Virus record (IMG/VR): IMGVR_UViG_3300011115_000191
Location: 1-38,751 of that record
Length of the DNA: 38,751 nt
Source of the DNA: a virus
Direction: 5' to 3' (one strand)
Each line of letters starts with the position of its first letter. Position 1 is the first letter of the stretch. A program made the translations under genes and the position numbers. Positions 1 through 7,226 of this stretch are shown piece by piece. Under the pieces are notes generated by a model that was not told the origin of the DNA, made no database searches, and was given only the letters and a program-made list of their open reading frames with translations.

Positions 1-2
1 GT

Positions 3-143
3 GAAAAAGCGGTGGCTGAGTCAGCACCGTATCTAGCCGAGCGCGTGAAGTATCTGGAGATGAGAATTGGGAAGTTGCGTGAGGCTGGGAGAAGTGATCT
101 GAACACCGAGCAATGGTATCTGGAGTTCTACCGCTTAAGTTAA
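3..143 (+). CDS. C-terminal fragment of unknown phage protein (5' end outside window)
   Basis: Frame 3 is open from the window edge to a TAA at 141-143 and gives 46 residues. They are charged and predicted helical, ending in NTEQWYLEFYRLS. The other two forward frames hit stops almost at once, so this is probably the tail of a gene that starts left of the window. A short non-coding gap and a strong Shine-Dalgarno sequence for the next gene follow. No family is recognised and no function is proposed. Confidence 0.5.
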   Translation, partial: EKAVAESAPYLAERVKYLEMRIGKLREAGRSDLNTEQWYLEFYRLS

Positions 144-179
144 GCGGGTTCATATGCTGAAGCCAAGGAGGACGGTTCA

Positions 180-359
180 TTGCGTCAGTATCCTGTTGAC
201 CCCCCGATGCAGGTTGAGGAAGGTATGAGAGCGCACAGTATCGGTGACATGATGGATGTTATTGATATGGCGTGTGACATGATGGACTCAAGCGAGAAGG
301 TTAATTACTACCTCACCCGCGACGGTAAAATCATGGATCAAGAGGCGTGGGACACATGA
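180..359 (+). CDS. Small unknown phage protein, TTG start
   Basis: This is a 59-residue ORF starting with TTG at 180. The start is chosen because a consensus AAGGAGG lies at 165-171, eight bases upstream. An alternative ATG at 208 has no good ribosome site. The product is acidic and methionine-rich (GDMMDVIDMACDMMDSSEK) and is predicted to form one helical segment. Its TGA overlaps the ATG of the next gene in an ATGA junction, which suggests translational coupling. No family is recognised. Confidence 0.6.
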   Translation: MRQYPVDPPMQVEEGMRAHSIGDMMDVIDMACDMMDSSEKVNYYLTRDGKIMDQEAWDT

Positions 360-655
360 TGCCTACTGATGAGCATTACGACGACGCCACGCACCCTATT
401 CACGCAAAGATGAAAGGCATGAAGCGGGAGATAGAGTTAGCCGCTAAGAGTGGGATAGAGTTTCATGTCCAAGTAGCCGAGCATTACAAGAAGAGCTACT
501 ACGATGTGAAGGTGTATGAAAACATGCGGTCAGCAGAGGACTACTTCTACAACAGGACTACGATCAAACCGAGAGGACGCAAGCGGTTGATCAAAGTGGA
601 TGCGGGGGTAGTGAAAGTAATCAGAGAACAACGAGGAGAGAAAGTTGAAAATTGA
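356..655 (+). CDS. Unknown phage protein, 99 aa
   Basis: An ORF of 99 residues begins at the ATG overlapping the upstream stop (ATGA at 356-359). A GTG at 347 would extend it by three codons but lies inside the upstream gene. The product is basic, with a charged helical N-terminal half and a lysine/arginine-rich patch (KPRGRKRLIKVDAG) near the C terminus that could contact nucleic acid; that is inference from charge only. Its last codons overlap the TTG start of the next gene. No family is recognised. Confidence 0.7.
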   Translation: MMPTDEHYDDATHPIHAKMKGMKREIELAAKSGIEFHVQVAEHYKKSYYDVKVYENMRSAEDYFYNRTTIKPRGRKRLIKVDAGVVKVIREQRGEKVEN

Positions 656-887
656 AACGAGTGAAGACGGCATCGTAGCAAACATAAACAGTTCGTTTAA
701 CACACGCCCCAAGCCCCGCGATTGGGAGGAGGCGATAAACCAAGTCATTGATGACAAACACAAACTCCGCTGCGCCCTGCTGGATATCCTCATGGCGTGG
801 AATTTCAACACGGGGCTAGCTGCTGTCGAGAACGCACTGCAACGCGCAAAGGAGGTGTTAGATGCAACAGATGTAGACCCTAGCTGA
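645..887 (+). CDS. Unknown phage protein, 80 aa, TTG start
   Basis: An 80-residue ORF starts with TTG at 645, preceded by a GAGGAGA Shine-Dalgarno sequence and overlapping the upstream gene by 11 bases. A helical central segment (DDKHKLRCALLDILMAW) precedes an alanine-rich C-terminal helix. Together with the gene at 180 it shows that this phage uses TTG where the ribosome site is strong. It is the last gene before the promoter-like element at 898-926. No family is recognised. Confidence 0.65.
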   Translation: MKIETSEDGIVANINSSFNTRPKPRDWEEAINQVIDDKHKLRCALLDILMAWNFNTGLAAVENALQRAKEVLDATDVDPS

Positions 888-897
888 TGTATAACGC

Positions 898-926
898 TTG
901 ACAGGGGGGGTTCTCCCCCCTAGACT
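898..926 (+). promoter_or_regulatory. Sigma70-like promoter driving the AAA+/VWA cassette
   Basis: A perfect -35 hexamer TTGACA lies at 898-903. It is followed by exactly 17 bases and a -10-like TAGACT at 921-926, which matches four of six consensus positions. This sits in the 71-base gap between the small genes and the AAA+ gene at 959, the one sizeable gap in this part of the plus strand. It would be read by host RNA polymerase. The spacer is a perfect G/C inverted repeat, annotated separately. The call rests on sequence match and position only. Confidence 0.6.
904..920. repeat. G7-TTCT-C6 palindrome filling a promoter spacer
   Basis: Seven G, the loop TTCT and six C form a perfect six-pair G:C hairpin. 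It is flanked exactly by the -35 and -10 hexamers. It lacks a following T-tract, so it is not a classic intrinsic terminator for the plus strand. It could act as an operator, alter promoter geometry, or pause transcription arriving from upstream. Confidence 0.7.
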
Positions 927-958
927 TACCAAAAACAAAATCACAACAGGAGTATCAA

Positions 959-2077
959 ATGCAAGCACCTATGCTGTCGCATAAGCAGGTCTACGCGCTC
1001 ATCAAAGCCGTAGGTAAAAAGAGAACCGTCGTCGTGCAGGGTGAGACGGGTGTCGGTAAGACCTCCATTCAGATGGAGTTCATGCGTGATCCAGACTTCA
1101 AGGATTACCACGTCAACCGCCCCGTTGAATGCACTCAGTTGTCCGATGGTTCGATCTGGATGCCCGACATTGACCGAGAGTTGGGCGTGTCGCGTGAGTT
1201 ACCCAACGAGCGCTTCAGTATCAACGCTAAGAACCGCAAGGGCGTTGATGGTTCTAAGCCAGTGGTGTTGTTCTTCGATGAGATACTGAAGGCATCTAAT
1301 CCGGTCAAGTGTATGCTTGCACCGGTCATACACGACCACATGGTGGGTATGTATGGCGCACCAGAGGGCAGCATCATATGGTGTGCCACTAACTTAGAGT
1401 CTGAAGGGTTGGGTGACTCAGCCAAGATGCACCTGCGCACACGCTATAAGAGAGTGGTCATGCGCAAGCCTACGCAGCCTGAGTGGGCGAATGAGTTTGC
1501 CATACCTAACAACCTGCACCCTGCCATCATCGCCGCTACCGCGCTGCATCCCGAGTGGTTCGACTCGTTCATGGACTACGAGAAGGGCGGCAAGTATGAA
1601 GGTCGCACACTGGCGAGTGAGAACCCCTGCATCCACAACCCGCGCTTGGCACAGGACGGCATCGTTAGCCCACGCACACTGCACTCAGCGAGTGACTCGC
1701 TGCATGAGGCACACCTGATAGACAGGGAGACACTGTTAGCTGATCTGTGTGGCACCGTTGGGGTTACGGCAGGACATATCATCATGTCAGTGATGCGGTT
1801 GGTGAATGACATACCGGCACCCGAGCGTGTGTTTGCCGACCCGGACAACACGATGCTGTCTAACAACAAGTCAGCGCAGGTGCTTCAGGTGTTTCAGTTG
1901 TTCAACCGCGCTACCACACGCGACGATATGGCGGCTGTCGTGCGCTACGTAAGAAGGATGCACACAGAGATGCAGACAATCTTTCGCCATAGCGTCGAGA
2001 ACTCAGTCAAGAACGCGGTGTTCTCTACCATCACTGAGTTTCAGTCCATGTTGCAGGACAACCGGTTGTTTGTTTAA
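959..2077 (+). CDS. MoxR/CobS-like AAA+ ATPase
   Basis: This 372-residue protein is a single-domain AAA+ ATPase. It has a Walker A GETGVGKT at residues 28-35, a Walker B VVLFFDEI at about 102-109, a sensor-1-like IIWCATNLE at about 139-147, and arginines near 160 (HLRTRYKRV) that may include the arginine finger. MoxR-type ATPases form hexamers that remodel or activate partner proteins, usually together with a VWA-domain protein; related phage proteins are often labelled CobS. A VWA gene follows seven bases after the stop, which supports that pairing. An AGGAG sits six bases before the ATG, and the promoter at 898-926 lies directly upstream. The family is clear; the substrate is unknown. Confidence 0.88.
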   Translation: MQAPMLSHKQVYALIKAVGKKRTVVVQGETGVGKTSIQMEFMRDPDFKDYHVNRPVECTQLSDGSIWMPDIDRELGVSRELPNERFSINAKNRKGVDGSKPVVLFFDEILKASNPVKCMLAPVIHDHMVGMYGAPEGSIIWCATNLESEGLGDSAKMHLRTRYKRVVMRKPTQPEWANEFAIPNNLHPAIIAATALHPEWFDSFMDYEKGGKYEGRTLASENPCIHNPRLAQDGIVSPRTLHSASDSLHEAHLIDRETLLADLCGTVGVTAGHIIMSVMRLVNDIPAPERVFADPDNTMLSNNKSAQVLQVFQLFNRATTRDDMAAVVRYVRRMHTEMQTIFRHSVENSVKNAVFSTITEFQSMLQDNRLFV

Positions 2078-2083
2078 GGAGGC

Positions 2084-3253
2084 ATGATGATACCCAATCA
2101 CACATGGCAGACTATGCAGTTAGCACAGCGGGTGTCAGCCTGTAACGGTGACATCGTTGAGCATCCAGAGTTCGGGCGGCTCACAGGCGTGGTGTTTATG
2201 GGCGAGGTCATCATCAACCCCGCTTGCCCCACTGCCGCAACAAATGGGCGCGACGTTACCTATGGCACGACGTTCTGCGGGGCGTTGAACCAGAAGCAGT
2301 TGCGCTACGTGGTGCTGCACGAGAGCTTCCACAAGGGGCTGCGGCACTGCGTGTTGTATAAAGATATCGTCAAGCGTTACCCCGACGAGTCCAACCAAGC
2401 GCAGGACTATGTGATCAACGGGTTGATCGAAGAGGTTGACCCGACGTTCCAGTTTGTTGAGCGTCCGTGTGCGCTGTTGATAAACCCTAAGTATCAGGGC
2501 ATGGGGTTCATCGAGGTGCTGAAGGACATCATCAAGAACCCGCCGCCTCCCAGTGAGAGCAAGACGATGGATGAGCATGGGGAGATGGATGACGATCCCG
2601 AGTTGGGCGATGCGATTGAGGATGCGCTGATACAGGGGAAGATCGTGTCAGACCGCATACGCGGCGAGAAGGCGGGTGGTAACCCGTTGGATGTGCTGGT
2701 GCGTCCAAGCAATACGGCATGGCGTGACGCGACGCTGGAGTTCATGCAGGACGTGTGTGAGGGGGATGAGTTGAGCCGCATCTGTCCGCCGAACAAGCGT
2801 CTGCTGCCGTCTGGGTTTCTGATGTGGTCGCACTACTCAGAGACGGTGGGCGAGATCATCCTTGCGTGTGACACATCCGGTTCGATGGGTAGCGTGTATC
2901 CGGTGGTATTCGGGGAGATCGCGCACATCTGCCAGACGCTGTTGCCTGAGTCGGTGCGGGTGATCTGGTGGGATAGTCGGGTGCGCGGTGAGCAGGTCTT
3001 CACGCCCGACAACTACGAAGCGATAGCGAGTCTGATGAAACCACAAGGCGGGGGCGGCACAACTGTGTCTGCTGTCGCTGACTACATACAGGAGAAAAGA
3101 TATGAACCGAGAGCGCTGATATACCTGACCGATGGATACATCGAGTCTGAATACCGCACCCCTGCATTACCGATACTGTGGGGGGTTGTAGACAACACAC
3201 GGTTTGTGCCGCGTGTTGGTAAGAAAGTAGACATTTGCAGCTTCACAATCTAG
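2084..3253 (+). CDS. Metallopeptidase-like plus VWA domain protein (DUF2201-type), partner of the AAA+ ATPase
   Basis: This 389-residue protein has two parts. The N-terminal part carries a zinc-peptidase-like HESFH motif at residues 79-83 (VVLHESFHKGLRH). The C-terminal part is a von Willebrand A domain with an intact metal-binding DTSGSMGS motif from residue 263. This layout matches the DUF2201 family (metallopeptidase-like domain followed by VWA-like domain), which resembles CobT and other MoxR partners. The MIDAS site would bind a divalent metal and a client protein. AAGGAGG at 2076-2082 overlaps the upstream stop and is better spaced for the second ATG at 2087 than for 2084. Whether the HExxH site is catalytic cannot be told from the sequence. 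Confidence 0.85.
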   Translation: MMIPNHTWQTMQLAQRVSACNGDIVEHPEFGRLTGVVFMGEVIINPACPTAATNGRDVTYGTTFCGALNQKQLRYVVLHESFHKGLRHCVLYKDIVKRYPDESNQAQDYVINGLIEEVDPTFQFVERPCALLINPKYQGMGFIEVLKDIIKNPPPPSESKTMDEHGEMDDDPELGDAIEDALIQGKIVSDRIRGEKAGGNPLDVLVRPSNTAWRDATLEFMQDVCEGDELSRICPPNKRLLPSGFLMWSHYSETVGEIILACDTSGSMGSVYPVVFGEIAHICQTLLPESVRVIWWDSRVRGEQVFTPDNYEAIASLMKPQGGGGTTVSAVADYIQEKRYEPRALIYLTDGYIESEYRTPALPILWGVVDNTRFVPRVGKKVDICSFTI

Positions 3254-3264
3254 GAGATACACAA

Positions 3265-4173
3265 ATGCAACGCTATAACATTGATACATCTGCAATGCTG
3301 GTTGAAGTCAACGCGTCCGTATGGACTGCACGTAAGCTGGATCGTACGACAACCGATGAGGTCATCACACGCAAGAACGCTGCGTCGAAGGGTGCGGCAC
3401 GGGTTAACAAGCACCTGCTGGCTGGGCGTAGTGAGTTGGAGGTAATCGTTGCCCACGTTGGTGCGGTGCGTGGCTATGTGTATGCGAACACGCTGCCGTG
3501 GTCAGACAGCGGGATGCGCTTGCTGCCGGTGGTGAATTTCAAGGAGTTCAACGAGCGCATGAAAACGGAAGAGGATACGTATTGGAAGCTGTGCCAGACG
3601 TTCGTTGATGTCTACCCGACGTTGATCACTGCGCAAGCATTGCAACTGGGCGATATGTTCAAGCGCGAGGACTTCCCCAGCCCGGACAGCATCCTGCACA
3701 AGTTTGCGTTTCAGGTGAACTACATGCCCGTGCCGACATCGGGTGACTTCCGTGTGGATGTGGGTAACGATGCGCAAGCCGAGCTTCACGCACAGTTGGC
3801 GAAGCTGGCAGATGACCGCGTGTCGAAGGCGATGGAGGATGTAAAGCTGCGCTTGCGGGATCATCTGGCGCGGATGTCTGATCGTCTGTCGGTTGATGTG
3901 GTGAACAACGTGGCAAAACCAAAAGTCTTTCACAACTCATTAATTGAGACGGGGCTTGACCTGTGCGATATGTTGCAGCGGTTGAACCTTGTAGGTGACC
4001 CCACGATTGAGACCGCACGGGCTAAGTTGGAGATATGCCTTAGCAACATAACCACACGCACCAAACGCAACGGAACTGAAATATCCATAGCGGAAACGTT
4101 ACGGGATGATATGCAGCAGAGAAGTGCAGTAAAAGCACAGGTTGATGAGATTCTTAACAAGTTCACATGGTAG
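3265..4173 (+). CDS. DUF3150-like protein of the AAA+/VWA cassette
   Basis: This 302-residue protein follows the VWA gene by 11 bases. I chose ATG 3265 because TAGGAG ends eight bases before it; a TTG at 3235 would extend the ORF into the VWA gene. The sequence is mostly alpha-helical and soluble, with a charged helix around KLADDRVSKAMEDVKLRLRD. It resembles DUF3150 proteins, which I recall travelling with CobS-like ATPases and VWA proteins in phages. That assignment comes from length, context and general appearance, not a diagnostic motif. It is probably a third subunit or the client of the ATPase. Confidence 0.6.
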   Translation: MQRYNIDTSAMLVEVNASVWTARKLDRTTTDEVITRKNAASKGAARVNKHLLAGRSELEVIVAHVGAVRGYVYANTLPWSDSGMRLLPVVNFKEFNERMKTEEDTYWKLCQTFVDVYPTLITAQALQLGDMFKREDFPSPDSILHKFAFQVNYMPVPTSGDFRVDVGNDAQAELHAQLAKLADDRVSKAMEDVKLRLRDHLARMSDRLSVDVVNNVAKPKVFHNSLIETGLDLCDMLQRLNLVGDPTIETARAKLEICLSNITTRTKRNGTEISIAETLRDDMQQRSAVKAQVDEILNKFTW

Positions 4174-4184
4174 AGGAAACGGTA

Positions 4185-4646
4185 ATGACTAAAACAGAGA
4201 AGATTCGCAGGGCGCTGTTGAAGACCCCTAAAGCCAAAGCCAAAGTAGTAGCAGAGCGGTTAGGCGTAACTGTGCAGGACGTATACACCGCACGTTACCT
4301 AATGAAAAAACAGAACAGGGCAAACGGGTATGCACCGTTGGAGACGCCGGTAAACATGCGTACGGAAATGTTGAAAGAAGTAATGCCGGGTTTAAACGCT
4401 TTGTTTAACACTGATTATGCGGGGACTCCCTCAGAGGTCACGAGCAAAGAAGATATGGTGAATCACCCCCCGCACTACACCGTGGGTGGCGTTGAGACTA
4501 TCGACTTCATTGAGGCGAAGCAGTTGAACTTTAACTTGGGTAACGTGGTTAAGTATCTGAGCCGTGCAGGGGAGAAGGGCGATGCACTGCAAGACCTACA
4601 GAAGGCACGTTGGTATCTGAACCGTGAGATAGCGAGGGTGGAATGA
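4185..4646 (+). CDS. DUF3310 protein with N-terminal helix-turn-helix
   Basis: This 153-residue protein has a C-terminal DUF3310 domain, recognised by VNHPPHYTVGGVETIDFIEA followed by FNLGNVVKYLSRAGEKGD and a final LQKARWYLNREI. DUF3310 is very common in phages and lies near nucleotide-metabolism genes, but its activity is unknown. The N-terminal about 40 residues (KAKVVAERLGVTVQDVYTAR) look like a helix-turn-helix, suggesting nucleic-acid binding; the linker is low in structure. I chose ATG 4185, with GAGG eight bases upstream, over ATG 4167, which lies inside the previous gene. Confidence 0.85.
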   Translation: MTKTEKIRRALLKTPKAKAKVVAERLGVTVQDVYTARYLMKKQNRANGYAPLETPVNMRTEMLKEVMPGLNALFNTDYAGTPSEVTSKEDMVNHPPHYTVGGVETIDFIEAKQLNFNLGNVVKYLSRAGEKGDALQDLQKARWYLNREIARVE

Positions 4647-4825
4647 GCGCATATAACGAACAGAAGTTGGATGAGGCCAAAGGGTATCTCCGTGACAGAA
4701 AGATTTATATTATGGAGTTCCCGTTTAAGCCGACAAACGCGGCACAGACAGATGTAGCCGCAACGCATCGTCGTTACTTGCTGCAAGTCAAAGGGGTGCC
4801 ACAGATGAAGCAGGTGCGGAAATGA
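4643..4825 (+). CDS. Unknown small phage protein, 60 aa
   Basis: The ATG overlaps the stop of the DUF3310 gene (ATGA). The product is basic, starting MSAYNEQKLDEAKGYLRDRK and ending in a lysine-rich tail. It has no membrane segment or recognised motif. The overlap at both ends places it firmly in the operon. Confidence 0.7.
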   Translation: MSAYNEQKLDEAKGYLRDRKIYIMEFPFKPTNAAQTDVAATHRRYLLQVKGVPQMKQVRK

Positions 4826-4941
4826 AAGACACAATAAAGTTTCTAGGCACATGCTGCTTGATCGCGTTCTTGTCGGTCAATGCGCTGATCTTACTGGTGC
4901 TGTATGTGAAGTGGGTATCTAAGATGGTGGGGGCGATATGA
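4822..4941 (+). CDS. Small single-pass membrane protein, 39 aa
   Basis: The ATG at 4822 overlaps the stop of the previous gene and the TGA at 4939-4941 overlaps the next ATG. The product is almost entirely one hydrophobic helix (CCLIAFLSVNALILLVLYVK) between a short lysine-containing N terminus and a basic C terminus, as expected for a tiny inner-membrane protein. Roles could include superinfection exclusion or membrane stress, but nothing in the sequence decides this. Confidence 0.65.
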   Translation: MKDTIKFLGTCCLIAFLSVNALILLVLYVKWVSKMVGAI

Positions 4942-5117
4942 CACGCGAAGAAGAGAGACTGTTTAAATCATTAGCCGAGTATATCCGGCAGCGTAAGAAC
5001 TTCTTCAAGGAAAGCACACAGCCAGCCTTGCGCGAATGGAAGGGCGCTGATGTGAAGCTAGCCGAAGCATGGAACAGATACCAAGCTGAGATACACAAGA
5101 CGAAGGAGAAGAAATGA
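4938..5117 (+). CDS. Unknown small charged phage protein, 59 aa
   Basis: This ORF joins its neighbours by ATGA overlaps on both sides (4938-4941 and 5114-5117). The product is highly charged and predicted all-helical, from MTREEERLFKSLAEYIRQRK to a lysine-rich end. Its last codons contain GGAGAAGAA, the ribosome site of the next gene, so coding and translation signals are shared. No family is recognised. Confidence 0.7.
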   Translation: MTREEERLFKSLAEYIRQRKNFFKESTQPALREWKGADVKLAEAWNRYQAEIHKTKEKK

Positions 5118-5422
5118 GTGACCATCCAAGTATGTTTGGTTTTGGTGCTGCTCTAGAGGGAGAGACAGATCACCCCATTATATACACGGACAACCGTTTG
5201 GTTGGCGGCAACCCAGATCAAGTAGATGGTTACTGGGACACTGAAGAAGAAGCTATTGTAAATTTTTCGATGCAGTTATCGCAAATGGCTCATGCCGCGC
5301 AACGTCACTTTTTATTTGTACGCAGAGCGCCGGAACTTGTGGCATCAAATCAGTTTGAGGGCGGGACTAAGTGGAGAATGATTGGTAGGTTTTCAATTGC
5401 AAAACTTAAGGAGAACACATGA
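5114..5422 (+). CDS. Unknown phage protein, 102 aa
   Basis: The start ATG overlaps the upstream TGA and has a strong AAGGAGAAGAA leader. The product begins MSDHPSMFGFGAALEGETDH and has a central YWDTEEEAIVNFSMQL segment, then a FLFVRRAPELV strand and WRMIGRFSIAKL near the end. That suggests a small mixed alpha/beta fold. It has no signal peptide, membrane span or recognised catalytic motif. Confidence 0.75.
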   Translation: MSDHPSMFGFGAALEGETDHPIIYTDNRLVGGNPDQVDGYWDTEEEAIVNFSMQLSQMAHAAQRHFLFVRRAPELVASNQFEGGTKWRMIGRFSIAKLKENT

Positions 5423-5583
5423 TACTGACACCGGACGAAATGGCTAAAGATATGCTTAGGATGTTATGGGAAGCCGTTGATGCACATGCTACGCCTGAGA
5501 CACGGGATGAGGTGGCGGGGAAAGTATTGGAGGCGTTCAGCGGATATATGTTTAGGGGGCCGATAGATAGGGGGGAGAAATAA
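5419..5583 (+). CDS. Unknown small phage protein, 54 aa
   Basis: The ATG at 5419 overlaps the upstream stop and follows AAGGAGAACAC, a good ribosome site. The product is an acidic helical peptide (MILTPDEMAKDMLRMLWEAV) with a short glycine- and arginine-containing tail. The stop TAA at 5581-5583 shares its last base with the next ATG. No family is recognised. Confidence 0.65.
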   Translation: MILTPDEMAKDMLRMLWEAVDAHATPETRDEVAGKVLEAFSGYMFRGPIDRGEK

Positions 5584-5729
5584 TGTTGGACTTCTGGGAC
5601 GACAAAGAATGGGAAAAGGTGCTACGCCACCGCAAGCAAGCCTACCGTGAGGGTGTGCGTGATGGTGTTACGTGCGGCGTTTTGCTGGCAGTGGTGTTTG
5701 CTTATGTGTGGTGCTACTTCGGGAGATGA
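5583..5729 (+). CDS. Small membrane-anchored protein, 48 aa
   Basis: The TAATG overlap at 5581-5585 and a GGGGGAG leader support this start. The first 28 residues are charged (MLDFWDDKEWEKVLRHRKQA and on). They are followed by one hydrophobic span (CGVLLAVVFAYVWCYF) that ends at the C terminus. The layout is a cytoplasmic helix with a C-terminal tail anchor. It is the second tiny membrane protein in this accessory run, and its role is unknown. Confidence 0.65.
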   Translation: MLDFWDDKEWEKVLRHRKQAYREGVRDGVTCGVLLAVVFAYVWCYFGR

Positions 5730-5730
5730 C

Positions 5731-5979
5731 ATGAGCGACACACCAAGAGCGCGAAATGGATGCGAGGGAGAAGAAATGATGAGCGACATTGAAATGGAGT
5801 ATGCCGAGACACTCCGCGATCTTGCCGAAGCACAGGAGGAACTGAACGACAAGCGCAAGTTTTGCTACGCAGTTGAGCAAGCTCTTGACGGGCTTAAAGG
5901 TGACTACGTTGAAATAATTGTGGCGCTGCGGAAGGATGCTGAGAAGTATCGGAGGCTAAATAATGACGCCTTTAATTAA
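5731..5979 (+). CDS. Unknown coiled-coil phage protein, 82 aa
   Basis: The ORF starts one base after the upstream stop. A second candidate start at 5776 has the leader GAGGGAGAAGAA, close to the AAGGAGAAGAA seen before other genes here, so a 67-residue form is equally possible. The product is a long charged helix (ETLRDLAEAQEELNDKRK), likely a coiled coil. It overlaps the next gene by 17 bases. No family is recognised. Confidence 0.65.
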   Translation: MSDTPRARNGCEGEEMMSDIEMEYAETLRDLAEAQEELNDKRKFCYAVEQALDGLKGDYVEIIVALRKDAEKYRRLNNDAFN

Positions 5980-6679
5980 ATCAACGATGCAATTGATGTT
6001 TGAGGGCGGCGTTGATCCCGTTGATTTGCAATGGTTTGATATATCAAAATCATGGCAAAAAGATGCGAAGGCAGACCTTGAGCCATTAATGACGTATCGA
6101 CCGCCTTTTGAAAAAAATGTGGTTGTATGGAAAGGGCCGACAAGAAATCATTTTGATTACGAAGTGATGATGATCGTTGCCGGAACCGATCCAGAAGAAG
6201 GCATTATTGTATCAATGTGGAAAGGGCCGGTAGGTAAAAGGCCAATTCGTATGCCCTCCATGATTTATTTAATAGATGAAGATGAAATTAGATATGGCGG
6301 CCTTGACGATAAAGAAACAATTGAAAAAGGAGTGGCTGAATTAATGTTGGCTATGGTCGGATGTTGGTATCGCGCACTTGAAAATGAGTGCGAAACATAT
6401 AAACCAGAAATCAAGAACACGTTTACAAACCGACGAAAAATAGCGCAAGGAAAAATGCCGACGTATGATTGGCGCACCGTTTTGATTGGTGCAAAATCAA
6501 ATAAAAAAGAAAGTAAAGGCGGCACACACGCATCACCGCGATTGCATGACCGGCGCGGTCATTTAAGACATTTGCGTAATGGTAAAAACGTGTGGGTTAA
6601 ATCATGCAAGGTGGGCAGCGTAGAGCTTGGCGCAGTATTCCACGATTATAAATTTATTGAAAAATGGGAGGGTGAATGA
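5963..6679 (+). CDS. Unknown phage protein, 238 aa, AT-rich
   Basis: ATG 5963 is preceded by GGAGG seven bases upstream. The N-terminal half has alternating hydrophobic strands (VVVWKGPTRNHFDYEVMMIV). The C terminus is basic and glycine/histidine-rich (GGTHASPRLHDRRGHLRHLR, then NVWVKSCKVGS). I recall similar C termini in uncharacterised phage proteins but cannot name a family. By eye the gene is clearly richer in A and T than its neighbours and uses AAA, GAA and ATT heavily, which suggests separate acquisition. It has no membrane segment. Confidence 0.75.
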   Translation: MTPLIKSTMQLMFEGGVDPVDLQWFDISKSWQKDAKADLEPLMTYRPPFEKNVVVWKGPTRNHFDYEVMMIVAGTDPEEGIIVSMWKGPVGKRPIRMPSMIYLIDEDEIRYGGLDDKETIEKGVAELMLAMVGCWYRALENECETYKPEIKNTFTNRRKIAQGKMPTYDWRTVLIGAKSNKKESKGGTHASPRLHDRRGHLRHLRNGKNVWVKSCKVGSVELGAVFHDYKFIEKWEGE

Positions 6680-6978
6680 TGAGCGACAAACTGAGAGAGG
6701 CCGCGCAAGCGGAACAGGAGCCTGTGGCTTGGATGGTCTACACCGAGGATGGGCAGTCTGTTTTTGTGACGGACTGCCCGACCGACATCCAAAAAAATCA
6801 ACGGGCTTTACCTCTCTACGCCGCCCCGCCGCGCAGTGAATGGGTTGGTCTGACTGGCCCCGAGGTGGATGCAGCATACAAATTAGTGAGCGATAAAGAA
6901 TGGGCGATTGGTGGGTTAACTGATGCGCGGGTATTTTTCTGCGCCATCGAAGCCAAGCTAAAGGAAAAAAACACATGA
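6676..6978 (+). CDS. Phage protein with PVAW...PLYAAPP pattern, 100 aa
   Basis: A strong GGGAGGG precedes the twin ATG at 6676/6679, which overlaps the upstream stop. The protein has EPVAWMVYTEDGQSVFVTD followed by ALPLYAAPP. This pattern is frequent in small phage and prophage proteins of Burkholderiales and relatives. The C-terminal half (WVGLTGPEVDAAYKLVSDKE) resembles a second module common in such proteins. The function is unknown; it is used here mainly as a host hint. Confidence 0.75.
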   Translation: MMSDKLREAAQAEQEPVAWMVYTEDGQSVFVTDCPTDIQKNQRALPLYAAPPRSEWVGLTGPEVDAAYKLVSDKEWAIGGLTDARVFFCAIEAKLKEKNT

Positions 6979-7226
6979 CCAAGATACATTTGCAGAACAA
7001 ATGGGCAGAAACAAATAACTCCGTCTGCGCTTTGTTGCGACAGGCACATGATGTGTTGGCGTTGACATCGTTGCCTGTGGAACAGGTCAGGAAGCCGCTG
7101 ACGGATGCGGAAATAGATAAAGCATGGGAGTGGGCGCAGAGAAGTTCGCCGATAGGTGTTACACGGCTTACTGTTTTTGCTAGAGCAGTCGAACGCGCAC
7201 ACGGGATAGGGGTGAAAGATGAATAA
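6975..7226 (+). CDS. Unknown phage protein, 83 aa
   Basis: The start overlaps the upstream TGA (ATGA at 6975-6978). The product includes RKPLTDAEIDKAWEWAQRSS and ends in a helix, FARAVERAHGIGVKDE. The phrase 'KPLTDAEI' also recurs in many small phage proteins, as do the modules in the upstream gene, so these may be shuffled accessory modules. No catalytic motif is visible. Confidence 0.7.
   Translation: MTKIHLQNKWAETNNSVCALLRQAHDVLALTSLPVEQVRKPLTDAEIDKAWEWAQRSSPIGVTRLTVFARAVERAHGIGVKDE

Noticed and set aside
154-228. ATG-started 25-codon ORF
   Set aside because: The better start is TTG 180 with AAGGAGG; this short frame has no ribosome site and no protein-like features.
904-920. G/C hairpin as an intrinsic terminator
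   Set aside because: No T-tract follows on either strand; it fits better as a promoter spacer.
2135-2578. Minus-strand ORF of 147 codons opposite the VWA gene
   Set aside because: The plus strand has clear VWA and HExxH motifs; the reverse frame shows no domain and no ribosome site.
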